Origin: Garcia nutans
Taxonomy: Eukaryota > Streptophyta > Magnoliopsida > Malpighiales > Euphorbiaceae
DNA: 64,000 bases
Direction of reading: 5' to 3'
Assembly (NCBI GenBank): GCA_947685225.1
Contig: CANTUV010000062.1
Coordinates: 18,000,501 to 18,064,500 of the forward strand
The notes below the pieces were generated by a model that searched no databases, was not told the origin of the DNA, and saw only the letters and a list, made by a program, of their open reading frames with translations. Each line of letters opens with the position of its first letter. The first letter of the stretch is position 1. Positions 36,297 to 49,125 of this stretch are shown piece by piece. The position numbers and the translations under genes are program-made.

Positions 36297-37090
36297 CACA
36301 TCCTCTTTAGCAGCTTCTCTATCCATATCATGACAAGATGACAAGATAAAACTCTTCAAGAAGGTTGCAAGCGGTGGTGCCTTTCCAAATTTAGGCAGAG
36401 GATTATTCTTAGTGTTGGGCTTATCAGGCTCAGGCAGCTTTTCATTGTCAATCAAATCTTTGATCTCGTGCCTTAATCGAGCACATTTATCTATCTTGTG
36501 TGCTTGAGTTTGATGAAATTGACAAAAAACTTTGGTAACAAAGTTTGGAGGCAGAGGATTCGGTAAGGGTCGAGGAGCTAATGGTTGTAGCAAATCCATC
36601 TTCATTAGATTCTCTAACATTTTCGGCAAAGGTTCCCCCAAGTCTAAAAATTTATGCTTCTTTGCTGGTTCAGTTGCTGCATTTTTCTCAACACCTCTTA
36701 TTTTCCTTTGATTTTGCTCATTGGGGTTGTAGTCGCCCTAATTACTCCAGTTAGACAGCACATGGTTTGATTGGTCTTGTAGAATAGGGATTGATCCCTC
36801 ATTTTTCATTCAATCTCTATCAGTATACATGTTCTTTGTTAATATTGCCTTTTCCTTCTTCTTTACATCAATGAAAGATGCCTTGTTAGCATTGTTGATG
36901 ATCTCCAAAATCTGAATCAATTGGGTCCTCATAATTTTAACCAATTGATCTCGTAGCTTGGCCATCCTAGCTTTGACAACTTCATCAATTATATCCCTTA
37001 GCTGGTTTGCATCTATCCTTCCAATGAAGCACTTGAATCAAAATCAATGTTGTAGGTGGTATCGTTTTATGCTTTTGAATTGTCGTATTC
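36297..37090 (-). pseudogene. G2 gag remnant, Tat-like, capsid middle missing
   Basis: On the minus strand a 5' part (about 37090-36780) matches the start of G3 gag but is frame-broken. The 3' part (36641-36297) carries LLQPLAPRPLPNPLPP and the knuckle CQFHQTQAHKIDKC, a C-X2-H-X4-H-X4-C pattern, then DLIDNEKLPEPDKPNTK. The capsid segment present in G3 (about 57650-58130) is absent, so this copy is a deletion derivative. S2 lies directly after it. Confidence 0.8.
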
Positions 37091-38143
37091 CAGGTCTGTG
37101 AGCCAAAAAGGATTAAGGATATATTATGCAATGTGTGTATGCATGTGTGCAAGTATGCATAAACAACAAATAAACAAAGATAATTAGGACATTCCTTCCA
37201 ACCTTATAACTTCCACACACAAATGGCGAGTCTTTTTTCCTAGATATATGGTCAACAAAATACCAACATGGGATATTTTGTTTTTGAAAAGTTCCCTAAG
37301 ACGGTTTAACTAATAGTTGCATTTTCTAACATAGAAGTTGGACCATGTTAACTCCTATTAATTAGGCTTTAATCCATTGAATCTCAACTAATATAGCTTT
37401 TATGCTTTATTAAATTAAAGTAAAATTAATAGGTTTATCATAAATAAATTTCTTATTTGAAAAAGTAACTAGTGATTCATGCCGAAAAACAGGTCCATGA
37501 TTAATAGTTCTTAGCATAAGCTAAGCTCACAATTGATTTTTAGTATTTTCATAATTGACCTAAATATTTGCAAGCTCTTTGTAATATCTAATAAAAAATA
37601 ATTTTGTTGCATAAATCCTTGGGCCATAAGGTAGAAAAAGATTTTTGACCCATCTTAAAAGGTTTTAAAGACCTTCTTAAAAATTTTGAAAATAGTTTTG
37701 GTCTTTTGAATCTTAAAGGAAAAGAATTATTTTTACTCTTACAATATTGGTAGGTCATATTAGAAAAAGAACAAACCAAATAAGTCATGGTTCAAACCAA
37801 TATATATCAATCATAGTCAAACAACAAGCATTTGGGGTAAAATCTAAGGAAAGTAACTAGGCCAATACATGAGCTTTAGTCTTTGGGTTGAGAAGCTTAG
37901 GTTCCCATAGCAAGTATATAACAAAAAGGTACAAGGCTATGAGTGGTTATGCCATGCTCAATCTCCACACCTTGAGTGAAAGTATGATATCCCTTACATA
38001 ACACAACACGGGTAACACAAACGTCCTAACTCACGCACACAATGCAATCTAAATGATGCAACAGATAATATTATAATAAGAAAAAATAAAATAATAAAAA
38101 GACCAACGAAATCAACTTCTCTTATCCCCAATTGAATCACCAT
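37091..38143 (-). other. G2 leader and primer site
   Basis: Untranslated leader homologous to G3 56046-57124. The primer site is at 38121-38142 (TGGTGATTCAATTGGGGATA on the minus strand), a diverged form of the G3 site TGGCGACTCCACTGAGG, one base from the LTR. No gene is apparent. Confidence 0.75.
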
Positions 38144-40416
38144 TATGAGTGGGGATTTTTGTCCCCACTCCTGTGTGAAATGTTAGGCTCAGGGCCTTAG
38201 AGAATACGGGCCTAAACTCGAAAAAAATGGAGTCACCACCCAGATGGGCAGGGAAAAGAAAGGGGTGGATGACTCAATTCCTAAGGAATTCTCAACCCCC
38301 TAATGGGTTCAAAAAGATGGGTACGTGTGGGGAAGGTCAGAAATGGCCCAGCACGCCCACAACGCCTGGTTCATTAGAACCAGCCTCCTTTTCAGGTCTT
38401 AATATTATAAAATTCTTAAATATAATGATATTATCCATACTACATGCAATCATAAAAATAAACAAATACTTTATTAAAAATTCACTGCAATGTCCAAATA
38501 AAATAAACAAATAGGCATCCAACCATGGATGGAAATATGCCTTTACAATTGTCCAATATCCAAAAGAAAATAAATAAAATAGGATACCCATCAATTGGTG
38601 GAAATGTATCCTTTACATTGATCCAAAACTTAAAGTAACTTAAATTACATAATGCTCACAACATAAGGTACCCAAAACATGAAAACATACCTCTTACAAT
38701 ATCTTGAAACCAAAATATATCAATAAAAATAACCAATCATTCATCATAAATAAATTATTCATCAAAGATTTAAATAAACCATTAATCAAAATATATAAAT
38801 AACAATCAAGTAAGTTGCTAAGAGATATAATTTAAATCAATAAATAGACCAAATTGGGGTCTTAAGATTCTAGGGTTTGAAATTAGGAGATACTGGAAAT
38901 AATTTAGGTTTTAGCATAATTATTATTATTTTTTGGCTACCGTAAGGTTTTTGGAAAAATAGAATTAATTAGGATTTTAAAGTTTTAAGAAAGTAATAGG
39001 GTTTTTGGTTAATTAAATTAGGATTTAGTCTAATACCATGCATTTAGGGTTTTAAGAAGAAATAAATTAGGGTTTGGTATTTATAAAAATTAATATTGAT
39101 AGCTTAAGGATTTGAATAAATTAGGTTACTGTGATAATATTTTTGAGAGCTTAATAGGGGCTACTGTGACTTTAATTAAATGAATAATGAACTCATCCAA
39201 TATTTAAAACAATCAAAACATATTGTATTTATTTAATTTAGAGTACATAGTCATTTGTTGGCCTCACCAAAATCGTTGAATGAGAATTCTGGGTGAACTT
39301 ATCCAAGATAGTGAGTGCACTGCCTTTGTAAATTTTTGTGTGTTGTTGATCTCCTTTGTCTCTCCTTTGTCGATGAAAATTGCTAAAGCTCAGTTTCTCT
39401 ATGCCTTTTCTTTTGTTTTGTGTTTCTGCCTCAAATTAAAAAAAGTCCAAGTCCCAATAAAATCTCAAAAGTCCTCTCTGCCTCTAGAGTTTCAAAAAGT
39501 CTCAAAAAAAAATCCAAAGTCCAATTCTCTACCTCTTTTTGTTGTTTTTGTTTCTGCCTGAAAAAAGTAAAAAGGCCAAAGTTTTCAAAAAGTGCCATCT
39601 GAATCAATTCCTAAAATCCCTTAAAATTCCTAAAGTATGAAGAAAATAAAAGTCCTTTAATTCTTCAATAATCTTTTCTCCCCTTTTTATTTTTTAATGT
39701 TGTATTTATAAGAAAAAATAAAAAACCTAATACTAATTGGTTAAGTAAATAAAATTGTTTAAGGAAATAAAATTATTTAGGAAATAAAATTTTCAAATCA
39801 AGTAAAATAAGGTTTGGCAAAAAACCTGTGCGAGCTAGAAAGGCATGTTGCGTTGTGTGAGAATCGCCTGTGAGGATTGGCGAGACAAGGCCCAGTAGGT
39901 TCACTCGAATTATTTGCGAGGCTAGCAAGGATCCTCAATTCGCCACAGGCATGGCCTGCAGCAGGCCAATTGTCTGTTGCGTGCCGCACACCGATTCAAC
40001 CATCAGATTTTTTATTTTTAATTCTTTATCATTTTTATATGTATATATTTTTATTTTTTATTTTTACTATTAAAAATATTATATTTAAAATATTTATAAT
40101 TAATTATATTATTAAAATAATATAATAAATAATAAATATTATTTTATTACAATAAATAATATATTTAAAAAATAAAAAATAAATATTATTAAAAAATAAA
40201 TAGTAAATGATAAATAATAAATATTATATATTTTTTTAAGAAAATAAGTAATAAATATTATTAAAATAAATATTATAGAATATATATTATATAATTATAA
40301 TAAATAATAAATAATAAAACTTAAATAATAAAATTCAAATAATAAATACTACAAAAATTATTTTGGACTGTTTTAAAATCTTTGGACTGGACTTGGTAAA
40401 AAATTAGGGGTCTACA
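38144..40416 (-). repeat. 5' LTR of G2
   Basis: 2273 bp, reading TGTAGACCCCTAATTTTTTA from 40416 and ending CTCATA at 38144, a one-base change from CTCACA in relatives. It has the conserved end block with GGTGACTCCATTTTTTT near 38230 and a GC-rich island at about 39825-39990. A very AT-rich tract at about 40020-40380 is built of AATAAATA-like words. It is the oldest-looking of the three G-type LTRs. Confidence 0.87.
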
Positions 40417-41285
40417 GCTATCAATGCCACCACGGGATCCAATTGATGTGAACCAGTGACCATCAGCTTTCCTTGTTCCCTTGGAGTTTGCCACTGATAA
40501 TAGGTAATAGTCATATCTTCAATCAAATTCCTTTCTTGTTCAGGTGTCTTATTATTTATGGTACCTCCGCTAGCTGCATTGATGGATTACTTACTTGCAT
40601 AATTCAATCCATTGTAAAAAGCTTGAATATGGAGCCATAGTGGAAGCCCATGATGAGGACACCTTCTCAATAAATCTTTGAACATCTCCCAAGCATCATA
40701 AAGAGTCTCACCATCCAGCTGGAGAAAAGATGAAATATCATTCTTCAACTTGGCAGTCTTGGACGGTGGGAAATATTTTTCTAAGAACTTTTATGCCAAT
40801 TGACTCCAAGTCGTGAAAGTGTTTGGGGGGAAAGATTTCAGCCATTTCTTCAGTCGATCTCTAAGTGTGAATGGGAACAACCTTAACCTAATTACATCTT
40901 TAAAGACATTCTGTATCTTGAATGTGTCACATATTTTCAGAAAAGTCTCAATATGTGTATTAGGATCTTCATCTGGGAACCCATCAAATTGGAAAGTTTG
41001 CTGCACCATTTGAATAATATTTGTCTTTATCTCAAATTTGTTTGTAGCAACTGCCGATCTCTGTATGACGGAATCAGCCCTACTAAGAGTGGGCCTAGCA
41101 AATTCCTGCACTGTCCTTGGCTCATTTTCTACCATCACTTCAAGTTCTTCTTATGAGTTGAGATCTTCAAAGTTTGGTTCCATTTCTGCCAGAATTGCTT
41201 CCCTTTCTTCCCTTTGCTTTCTCCTCAATGTTCTCTCTAACTCTGGATCTAATTCAAGTAATTGGGAAGAGCTAGCTCGGGTCAT
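40417..41285 (-). pseudogene. A1 gag, Athila type, truncated by G2
   Basis: The frame starts with ATG at 41283-41285 (MTRASSSQLLELDPE) and stays in one frame to 40417. It shows typical Athila capsid text: EFARPTLSRADS, DEDPNTHIETFLKICDTF, LRLFPFTLRD, FPPSKTAKLKNDISSF and CPHHGLPLW. In-frame TAA codons lie at 41151-41153, 40791-40793 and 40587-40589. The G2 LTR cuts it at 40417. Gag would form the particle; this copy is dead. Confidence 0.88.
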
Positions 41286-41400
41286 AAACGAGAGGAATTA
41301 CCTAAAATGACAATCAACAAGCAAGAACTAATGTTAAAACAAATAAAAATAGAAACTCAATCAATAGTCTTGATTATATTACTAATATTGAAAATCGTTG

Positions 41401-41418
41401 TCCCCGACAATGGCACCA
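41401..41418 (-). other. A1 primer binding site
   Basis: TGGTGCCATTGTCGGGGA on the minus strand, 6 bases from the LTR edge. This resembles the TGGCGCCGTTGCCGGGGA site typical of Athila elements (tRNA-Asp/Asn type), with several C-to-T changes. Confidence 0.85.
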
Positions 41419-41424
41419 AAAATT

Positions 41425-42832
41425 TGATGGTAAATCTATGCTATCGCAGTGTTACCGCAAGTGCACGGGTCGCGCAAGTAATAAAATAGTGATTAAGATA
41501 TCATTCCACTGGGGACACGGTCAAATATTAGTGCAAATTTTAACTGTTGTTTAGCGAATTAATAGTTTGTGTAATGATTAATATAAAAGATGAATTACTT
41601 AATAAATTAAAGTAAAGAAAAATTGAATATTGTGCAACAAAAGTTGAAGATGAAAATACTATCCAAATATTGAATCCCCTAGCCATAAAAAGCATTTATG
41701 AATATCAATTAAATTAAATCAAATAATAGAGTTGAATTGGCATTCCCCAAAATTAGATTAAAACCTCTCTCAAGTGAATTAATCCCTAATCACTAAGTAG
41801 AATGCTAGGAATCTCTTCTTAAGCATAATAAAATAGATCTTGCAATAAGAACAAGGAACTTTGAACCAAAGGGTCTTGTAAGTCTATCTCTAGCACTCCA
41901 ATCAACTCTCAATCCTATTAAAAATTATGTTTATATCAAGCTTTCTCAAGTCAATAATATGAAAATTGCAACCAATCAATAAGCAAGATATTATTAATTG
42001 GAAATAAGAAATTAAGAATAAAAAAGATAAAACAACTCAATTAAATGATTTAATTTAATAAGAACTATTCAATCCATACAATAAAGCTAGGGTTCATCAA
42101 TATCTAGATAGATAAAATTTAGCTCATGTTCATAACTAGAAATCCAAAACAAAGGAAATAAGTAAAAGAATTCAAACAATCCATAATGAACAATTTGTGT
42201 TTCTCCACTTTAATCCTCAAATCTTGGGTTAAATCTCGCATGAATTGGATCTTCACCTTCACTCTTAGCTACCAAAAACTCTCTTTTTCTCAGGAGGTCG
42301 GATATGAAAATAAAATTGGATCCCTAATTCGCTCTTTAGCTTAGATTGTATAGCCCAGAGATTTTTGTCTAACATGCCCGTGTCTGTAGGCATGTCAATG
42401 ATGTTGTTTCGAGCTTTAATGACATGGGCAGTGACACGCCCATGCCCTTGGGCATGTTGTTGCTACTATAATGCTAAGTTAGGGACAAGGTCGGGGACAC
42501 GCCTGTGTCATTGGGCATGTCACAGCTTCTGTAAGTCAGGAGTAATGGTATGTTCAGTGGCACGCCCATGTCTCCGAGCTTGTCGAAGCTTCTGTAAAGT
42601 AGGCCAATGACATGCCCATGTCACTGGGTGTGTCAATTGAAGAATTTGCCTAAAATAGCTTCTTTCCTTGTCTTTCGTCCTTGATTCTAGCCTAAATAAC
42701 CTTAAGGTCCCAACGTGTCAAAAGTTCCTGGAATAAACCCTAACAAACACTTGAACAAACAAATTAAACCCAATTTGACAATAAATATATTAAGAAATAG
42801 GGGCAAAAACATCATCAATTATATACTTATCA
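41425..42832 (-). repeat. 5' LTR of A1
   Basis: 1408 bp; element orientation starts TGATAAGTATATAATTGATG at 42832 and ends at 41425 in TACCATCA. The stretch 42360-42640 has five or six diverged units of the GACACGCCCATGTC / GGGCATGTCA type, a decayed relative of the palindromes in A2 and S1. No partner LTR is in the window. Confidence 0.8.
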
Positions 42833-44372
42833 AAATGCATAATTCGGTTACATTTAGTATGTGACAAGAAAATTGATGAGGTTATTATAATGTATTAAAA
42901 TAATGAGAAATGATGGTAAAAGTGCAAAAAGAATGGAAATTGGCACCGTTGAGTTTAATTAATTATGAAATTGGCACCGTTGAATTTTTGGAAATTTAAA
43001 TCACCAAAATACCTAATTAATTATTAAATATCTGAAAAAAATTCACTAGAGTTTTATCTGTAATTTGAAACTGTTAATGTATGTATGTAACCTTGTATAA
43101 TATCAATTTCCAGAGAATTATATTTGGTGTGACTATATACCGATATTTCCCTTCGGGCTAGATGTTGGATGTCATTATTATTGCCTTCGGACTAGATGAT
43201 GGGCATTATTATTATATTGCCTTTGAGCTAGACACTAAACGTCATTGATATTTACCTTCGAACTAGACACTAGGTGACAAATAAGAGTCTAAAGTAATAT
43301 CTCTGAAACTTGGATATTATATAAGGTCATTTGGGCCCAATGCATGTGAATATGGGATGTGATTGTTGATAAAGTTAAATGTGTGACTTGCTTAATAAAT
43401 TTGCATGCCAAGTTAATATTTTAAAATGAGTTGCATTGTTGCATTGCATCGTTCATTAGTTTTTGTTTATATCCAAGTATGTATTACAAGGTAAAATTGT
43501 TTCGTATGATTTGTTTATCGTGTAGGTGACAGGGTTGATATAACGAGCCCTGCGAGACCTGTTCAGGAGTAGAGTTTCCTGCTTATTTTTGGTGTTTTGT
43601 TTTACTGCCACAACCAGGACCAGTTGCAAGCATGTAATGATTTCATATTGAAAACTTATTTTTTAATTATACACATTAAGTTATTAAATATGAAATTGAT
43701 GTAAATTATTAGACTTTGGTTTAAATTTTAGGATTTATGAATATGCATATGTATGTGTGTGTGTTTGAATATTTTGGATAAATGAAGGGTTCTTAAAAGT
43801 ATGAAATGGTTGAAAATATTTGGAAGTATGTTTTCTTGCAAGTTGTGACAATTGATAATTTTGGAAATGTCCTGTAACATCCGCTTAGTTACTAAAAATT
43901 AAGTTAAATTAAATAATTTAAGGAAGAAATGTTGAGTTGGTATTGAGAAAAGGAAAGTGTATATGTTATATATATATTAATTTAAAAAGAAGATAGAATA
44001 AGACAAAAATATGAATAGTAAAGGATGGGTCAATTAGTAAATATACGCTATAAAATTTAAAAATTAATAAGAATTTTGTAAAAATAAAATATTTTTGAAT
44101 GGAAGATGAAATTTCGTATTTTGAAATAAATAAATAATGAATTAATTAAAACAATATAAATATACATATGGTGTTAAATGAAGGGTTAAGAGTATTTTAG
44201 CTTGAATTTGGGTATTTGATTAAGGTATGTACATACTTTTGAAAGTTTGAAAGTAATTGTATTTAATTTGGCTTAACAAATTTTAAATGGAGAATATGTT
44301 AAGCTACTTAGTCATTTCAATGTTCATATGCATTGTGACATTAAATGTAAAATGTTGTATATGCTTGATGTG
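42833..44372 (+). mobile_element. H: old Tekay-type LTR sequence on the plus strand
   Basis: 42833-43872 shows the conserved LTR blocks in plus orientation: inverted-repeat arms at about 43091-43120 and 43296-43330 around a cassette of CTTCGGACTAGATGATG units, a TTGGGCCCAA block at 43330, and CGTGTAGGTGACAGGG at 43522, a decayed twin-hairpin site. TGTAACATCC at 43873 looks like a second LTR start, continuing past the A2 insertion at 53675. No coding capacity is seen. It is the deepest visible layer. Confidence 0.6.
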
Positions 44373-45975
44373 TGTTGCGCTCTAATTAACTCTACCACAA
44401 AGCGTCACTCACAAGTATACGAGGTAGTTGTAGCAAAGGTAATCGCCCCAAGGTCGTCTCACAAGGAAGCTAAAGTAGCTAATTGATTATCAGATTATAA
44501 ATAACAAGTAATTAATAAATTTAAATTACTAACTAATGAAGACAGATCGATTGGAATTTTAGAACAATAAAAGTAAACTGGACTGATGTATTGATTCACT
44601 TAATAGAATGGTCTAGGGTTTGCACTTCTCTACTACTTATATGTATGAATGGTTATTCCTCTTAACTAATTTAATTTCAAAGATTAAATCTCAAGCAACT
44701 TAATTAATTGAATAAAGGATATAAGCTCTCACATTCAAACCTTTCTCAAATAATCTTGTTACAATTGAAATAATCTTTTCCTAGGTTATATCTCTAATTC
44801 ACCTAAGTCCCTAATTGAATTGTTCCAGCATTAAACTTCATCTCTCAATCCATCATCTAATACCTTAAAACACATAATTGATGGCCAATCAATTACATAT
44901 TAACAATAATCCATTCAATCAAGGCTAAAGAAATTATTAGTTAAGAGAATAACCAATTCATACAATCATAGCAGATCCATACAACCCCTAGACTAGATCA
45001 AATTAGTTCATAATGCTATCAAACATACTCATCTCATTAATATCCAAAGAAATCAATTGAGACATGATAATATTCTTAAATACAATTCCAATGAAATTAA
45101 AGAGATAAAGTTCGAGAACAAAACCAAATTACAAACTTCTTAGCTCTTAAAGAATCTCTTGTTCAGAACTTGCTCGAAGAATGTATCAATGGCAAGAACA
45201 AATCTAATCTAAGCTAGTTTAATCCAAAGTGTAATCGAAAAATCAAAGAAAACAAGATATGAAACCCTAAAACTCTTTAACGGCTAAAACCCAAACTTAA
45301 ACTCTCAATAACCCCTTTGAAAACCCTAATTTTCACATTTATACGAAACCTCCACTTTAAGAAAAAAATCCGCGTTGTCTTTGGTCCATGAGAGACACGA
45401 CCAAGTTGAGGGAGATACGGCCGTGTTGGAGGTGGAATGGAGGGACATGGCCACAAGCTTGGCCGTGTCCCTTGCTTGTGTCTTCTACTGCTTGATTTTC
45501 ATCTTTATTTTTCCTTTGGACTTAAGTGAGACACGGCCAAGCTTAAGCAACTTGGTCGTGTTGGAGCTTTTTTGGAGGGACACGGCCACAAGCTTGGCCG
45601 TGTCCCTTGAGTGTGTCCACCTCTGTGTCTTGATCTTCCTCCTTAGCTTGGTATGGGACACGGCCACAAGCTTGGCTATGTCCTCTGCATGTGTCAGCCA
45701 CTGTCCAATTTTTCTTTCTTCTTGGTTCCTTGGCTTTTTAACCTAAAACAAAACTTGAAACAAACTTTAAACAAGAAGTAAATAAATATTAACCACAAAA
45801 CATAAACACCACACTAAAAACCAGGACAAAAATGACAAAAGCACTGAAATACATTAAAACTACCAAAATTAATGAAAACACTAAATAAACCGATTGAAAC
45901 TACCAAAATACCTAAAGAAAACAATAATTATCATAATAAATAAGACACAATTCTATAACAAAAACTAATAAAACA
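44373..45975 (-). repeat. 3' LTR of A2, full length
   Basis: 1603 bp with ends TGTTGCGCTC (44373) and AATAAAACA (45975). Bases 44373-44467 are absent from the other LTR. Palindromes with arms GGGACACGGCCA and TGGCCGTGTCCC lie at 45573-45607, with others at 45430-45470 and 45655-45690. Confidence 0.92.
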
Positions 45976-47565
45976 ACTACCCACACTTAAAACTTTGCTT
46001 GTCCTCAAGCAAATTCACATGGCATAAATTAAAAACTCAAACAACCTTAACTATAATTCCAGTATATAAGATGAAATCCTTTAAGACTCAGCCATAAATA
46101 ATTACAATTTACTTCAATCAAGTATTTTCTTAACTCATTCATTAATCCAGACATACAAATCTTATCTCTCATCTAAGTGTTTCACTCGATTTCAAAGGTT
46201 AATTCACTCAAACCACTCATGACTGCATACTACCATAAAATCGCTTAATTATCCAATCTCCCTCACTGATTTTCTCAAGAAATAATCCGAAAGTCTTTCA
46301 TTTGGATGTAATGGGGCTAAGGTAAAGGTGTGAGAAAAGACATTTAAGCTGGAGCATCAAGAAATGGAGTATCTAAATTAGACAATACTCTTGCTAAGAA
46401 ACTCATAACTCCCTCAAATGGCATATCACCAATCCCTTGATACTTTCACAATACTTCAAGAAAAATACATGAGTCAACATTCCTCTTTTGCTAGAAAATA
46501 TATGAATTTTGTATATATATATATATCTTTTTTTATTTCTTTTTCTTATTTTTTTTTATCATCATTTCATTTTTTTAATATATATATACAAAATATAAAC
46601 TTGCATGGAACATGTAGCTTAAAATGTAGAGGAAAAGAATACTCGACTCATAATCAAATACAATGTGCAAAGTATGTATTTCAACCCCAAATAGCAATAC
46701 CATTTTTTTTTTAATTGCTTACCCCACACTTTTGAATTAAACCACCCTATTGTCATATCATAAGAACTCCATTCCTTAATGCAGGTATGATGATAATAAG
46801 AAAATGTTGAGTTATGAATTGTGTTGATCAATCAAGAAAAGGTCAAAGGCTCAACTTGGCTCACTAAGGAATTCAATATTAAGGGAGGTCTTTTTAAGCA
46901 AAAGAGCTAACCTAATTTGCCTTCATCATTTTGAAACTTGAGATGAAATCATAATGTGAGTTCAATTAGTATGCAAAAGCAAGCTCTAGAGATGCAAAAT
47001 CATGAAGGTGCACACTTAAGAAAAGAAAATCAATTGACAATAATATTTAATCTATGAGCTCAAAACTCACAAAGGTGGGTTCTCAAAGATTTATCTTTCA
47101 TAAATTGCAGAATTTGAAAATTGACCTTGAATGAATTCAAATGCTAATCTCTATGCTGATACTAAAGTCTCAACTATAATGCTAGAATCACAGAAAAGAT
47201 CAATAAGTTTTCAACAATTATGCCATGCACACCACACAACATAACACAACAAATAAAACAAGAATTAAAGAAAAGCTTAAAGATTACCCCACACTTTAGA
47301 ATTTACATTGTCCTAAATGGAAAACAAGAATAATAAAGAGAAAGAGTTAAGTACAACCTGTCTTCCATCGTACCCTGGTAAGGCAAAACACTAACTTTTC
47401 ATCACAAACACAAATGTTCAAAAACAAAAGTATAATATATAAAAATAAAATATCCAAAATAGAAAATGTTAACATTTAAAAACAAAAACAAAAAATAATA
47501 ACAAAAATACACTAAACACAATAAAGCAAGGAACTCAAAATCTACGGTGAAGGTGAGTGTGAAGA
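45976..47565 (-). other. A2 3' untranslated region with purine tracts
   Basis: 1.6 kb without a credible gene. On the minus strand TTAAGTGTGGGTA (45978-45990) next to the LTR is the likely polypurine tract, preceded by TTTGCTTGAGGACAAGC, a familiar Athila sequence. Two similar tracts occur at 46720-46733 (AAAAGTGTGGGGTA) and 47285-47297 (AAAGTGTGGGGTA). A TATATA run lies at 46510-46590. Confidence 0.7.
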
Positions 47566-48642
47566 TTATGCAGCCGAGGGGTAGAGACTCAAGATCTTAG
47601 CAAGGTTGCTATTAATCTAATTCAACTGTTGCAAAACCTCAGCATGGTTACAGTCCACCTTAACCTCCAGTGCCTCAATCCTATTGAGTATCTCCTGATT
47701 ATCTGAAACTGGGGCATCTTCATCTAAACCAAGAGAATCTGAATCAGAATCCTCTTGAACCTGTGGTCTCTTCTATCTGTCCCCCGGTACTTCTGGCTCA
47801 GCTGAAGCCATCAAATAAGCCCCTCTCCTGTGCACCACCATATGCATCTTCTCTAATGTGGCCAAATCCAATGAGTCATTACCCAAAATTCTAGTCATGC
47901 GACTGGTACTCGGGTCAAAATCATCAAGAAGGGCTACTGCTAATGTGGTAATCAGTCCTCCAATACAAATTGCCCCCCTCTTTTTATTGGCCACACTATC
48001 AAAAATATCGGCTAACCAATAGCCGGAACTAATAAGCACTGCATTAACCACACAATCTAAGAAAAATAGTTCACTCAGTTCCACTACACCCGGGCTCTCC
48101 TTCCTAGCAAAGAATTCGCAGGACATAAAACGATGCAAATACCTCAAAGCGGGATTTCTCAATTTAGTTGCTTTGGCCGATTTGGCCACATAAGTCCCCG
48201 AGCCTAATGCTCCCCAAGCAAATTGTTGTTTAAACTCCTTAGGTACCGACCTTTACCCATGTTGATGGAAACCATATATAGCATTCAATTGTTCAATGTT
48301 AACCACAAAAGATTTTCCAAGCAACTTAAAACTTAACCTAGAGCAAATTTTTTGTTCATCTCTTTCAACCTTAAGAGATGTCAAAAATTCCAAAGTTAGC
48401 TCTTGAAACTGCAAAGGTCGCAAGGAGACTAGGTTCTCCCACCCAAGAATTTGCACATAACGATAAAAATTAGTCCTAATTTGCAGAGCATCAAGGGATT
48501 CATCATTAACATACCTCGTCGGGAAGAAACCCCGAGCCAAAAGATTTGCTCTCTTCAAAGATGAAAACGATGAAGATGAAGAAGCCCCTTTAGTTGTAGG
48601 TCTCTTCTTCTTGCGGTGTGAAACTATCTTTGTTCTTGGCAT
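47566..48642 (-). pseudogene. A2 env-position ORF (Athila ORF-1 type), broken by stops
   Basis: One minus frame runs from ATG at 48642 to TAA at 47566-47568, interrupted by TAA at 48253-48255, TAG at 47773-47775 and TAG at 47617-47619; about 358 codons in all. The start is basic (RKKKRPTTKGA) and serine-rich, followed by LQFQELTLEFLTSL, LSFKLLGKSFVV and YGFHQHG, resembling the plant Athila ORF-1 family found between pol and the 3' LTR. The tail (EILNRIEALEVKVD) looks coiled-coil. No signal peptide or clear transmembrane segment is seen, so a true envelope role is doubtful. The function of the family is unknown. Confidence 0.8.
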
Positions 48643-48895
48643 CTTGAAAAATCTGAAAAATTTGACACAAACGGATTAAATCGATCTTTTGTAAGAAAAG
48701 AAGAAGTTTTAACAGATTAAATCTATTTTTGGTAAAGAAAATTGAGGTTTAATTGAGTTTTTGAAGCTTTGAAACACAATTAATGGAGTTTTGGTGAGAG
48801 AGAAAAGTAGAGAGAGCGAGAGAGAGAACTGAAAGAAAATTAGGGATTGAATGGACAAACTGTGCAAAAATCATGTTTTTAAAGTGGAAAAGTGG

Positions 48896-49125
48896 AGAGA
48901 CACGGCCAAGTTGGGGTGAACACGGCCGTGTCTTGTGTGTTTTGAGGGACACGGCTAGTGACTTGACCGTGTCCCAAGGGCGTGTTTGTCTCTGTGAAGA
49001 AAAGTTGCAAAAATAAAAACAAAGAAACTTTGGTGAAGCTTGGCCGTGTCCCATGTGACACGGCCGTGTCACCCACTGTGAAACAAAGCAAAAAAAATTT
49101 TTTTGTTGAGGCTTGGCCGTGTCTC
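48896..49125. repeat. Palindromic ACACGGCC block in A2 internal region
   Basis: About six half-palindromes (GACACGGCC, GGCCGTGTC) and the inverted pair GTGACACGGCCGTGTCAC near 49056-49073. It lies just upstream of the env-position ORF in element orientation. It is the same sequence type as in the A2 LTRs but outside them. Short frames through it are repeat artefacts. No gene is seen from 48650 to 49388. Confidence 0.8.

Larger units (their letters stand above)
31867..40416 (-). mobile_element. Gag-only Tat-like element G2 (5' part), minus strand
   Basis: The 5' LTR is at 38144-40416, followed on the minus strand by a primer site, leader, gag remnant and noncoding internal sequence, interrupted by S2 and cut at 31867 by G1. 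The internal sequence aligns along its length with G3 56028-60470 but is clearly diverged. No pol is found in the 1.9 kb after gag, as in G3. The right flank is A1 gag. The 3' end should lie outside the window. Confidence 0.85.
40417..42832 (-). mobile_element. Athila-like element A1 (5' LTR and part of gag)
   Basis: Minus-strand Athila element seen from its 5' LTR (41425-42832) through the primer site to mid-gag, where G2 interrupts it. The rest should lie outside the window. The right flank AAAAT (42833-42837) could be its target duplication, with the partner not visible. Confidence 0.85.

Noticed and set aside
39798..40125. Frames over the GC-rich island of the G2 LTR (also 54094-54279 and 62243-62431 in G3)
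   Set aside because: Not conserved between LTRs of the family, and located inside LTRs; chance frames over inverted repeats.
47566..48642. True envelope glycoprotein
   Set aside because: The position fits, but there is no signal peptide, clear transmembrane helix or fusion-like segment; named only as env-position ORF.
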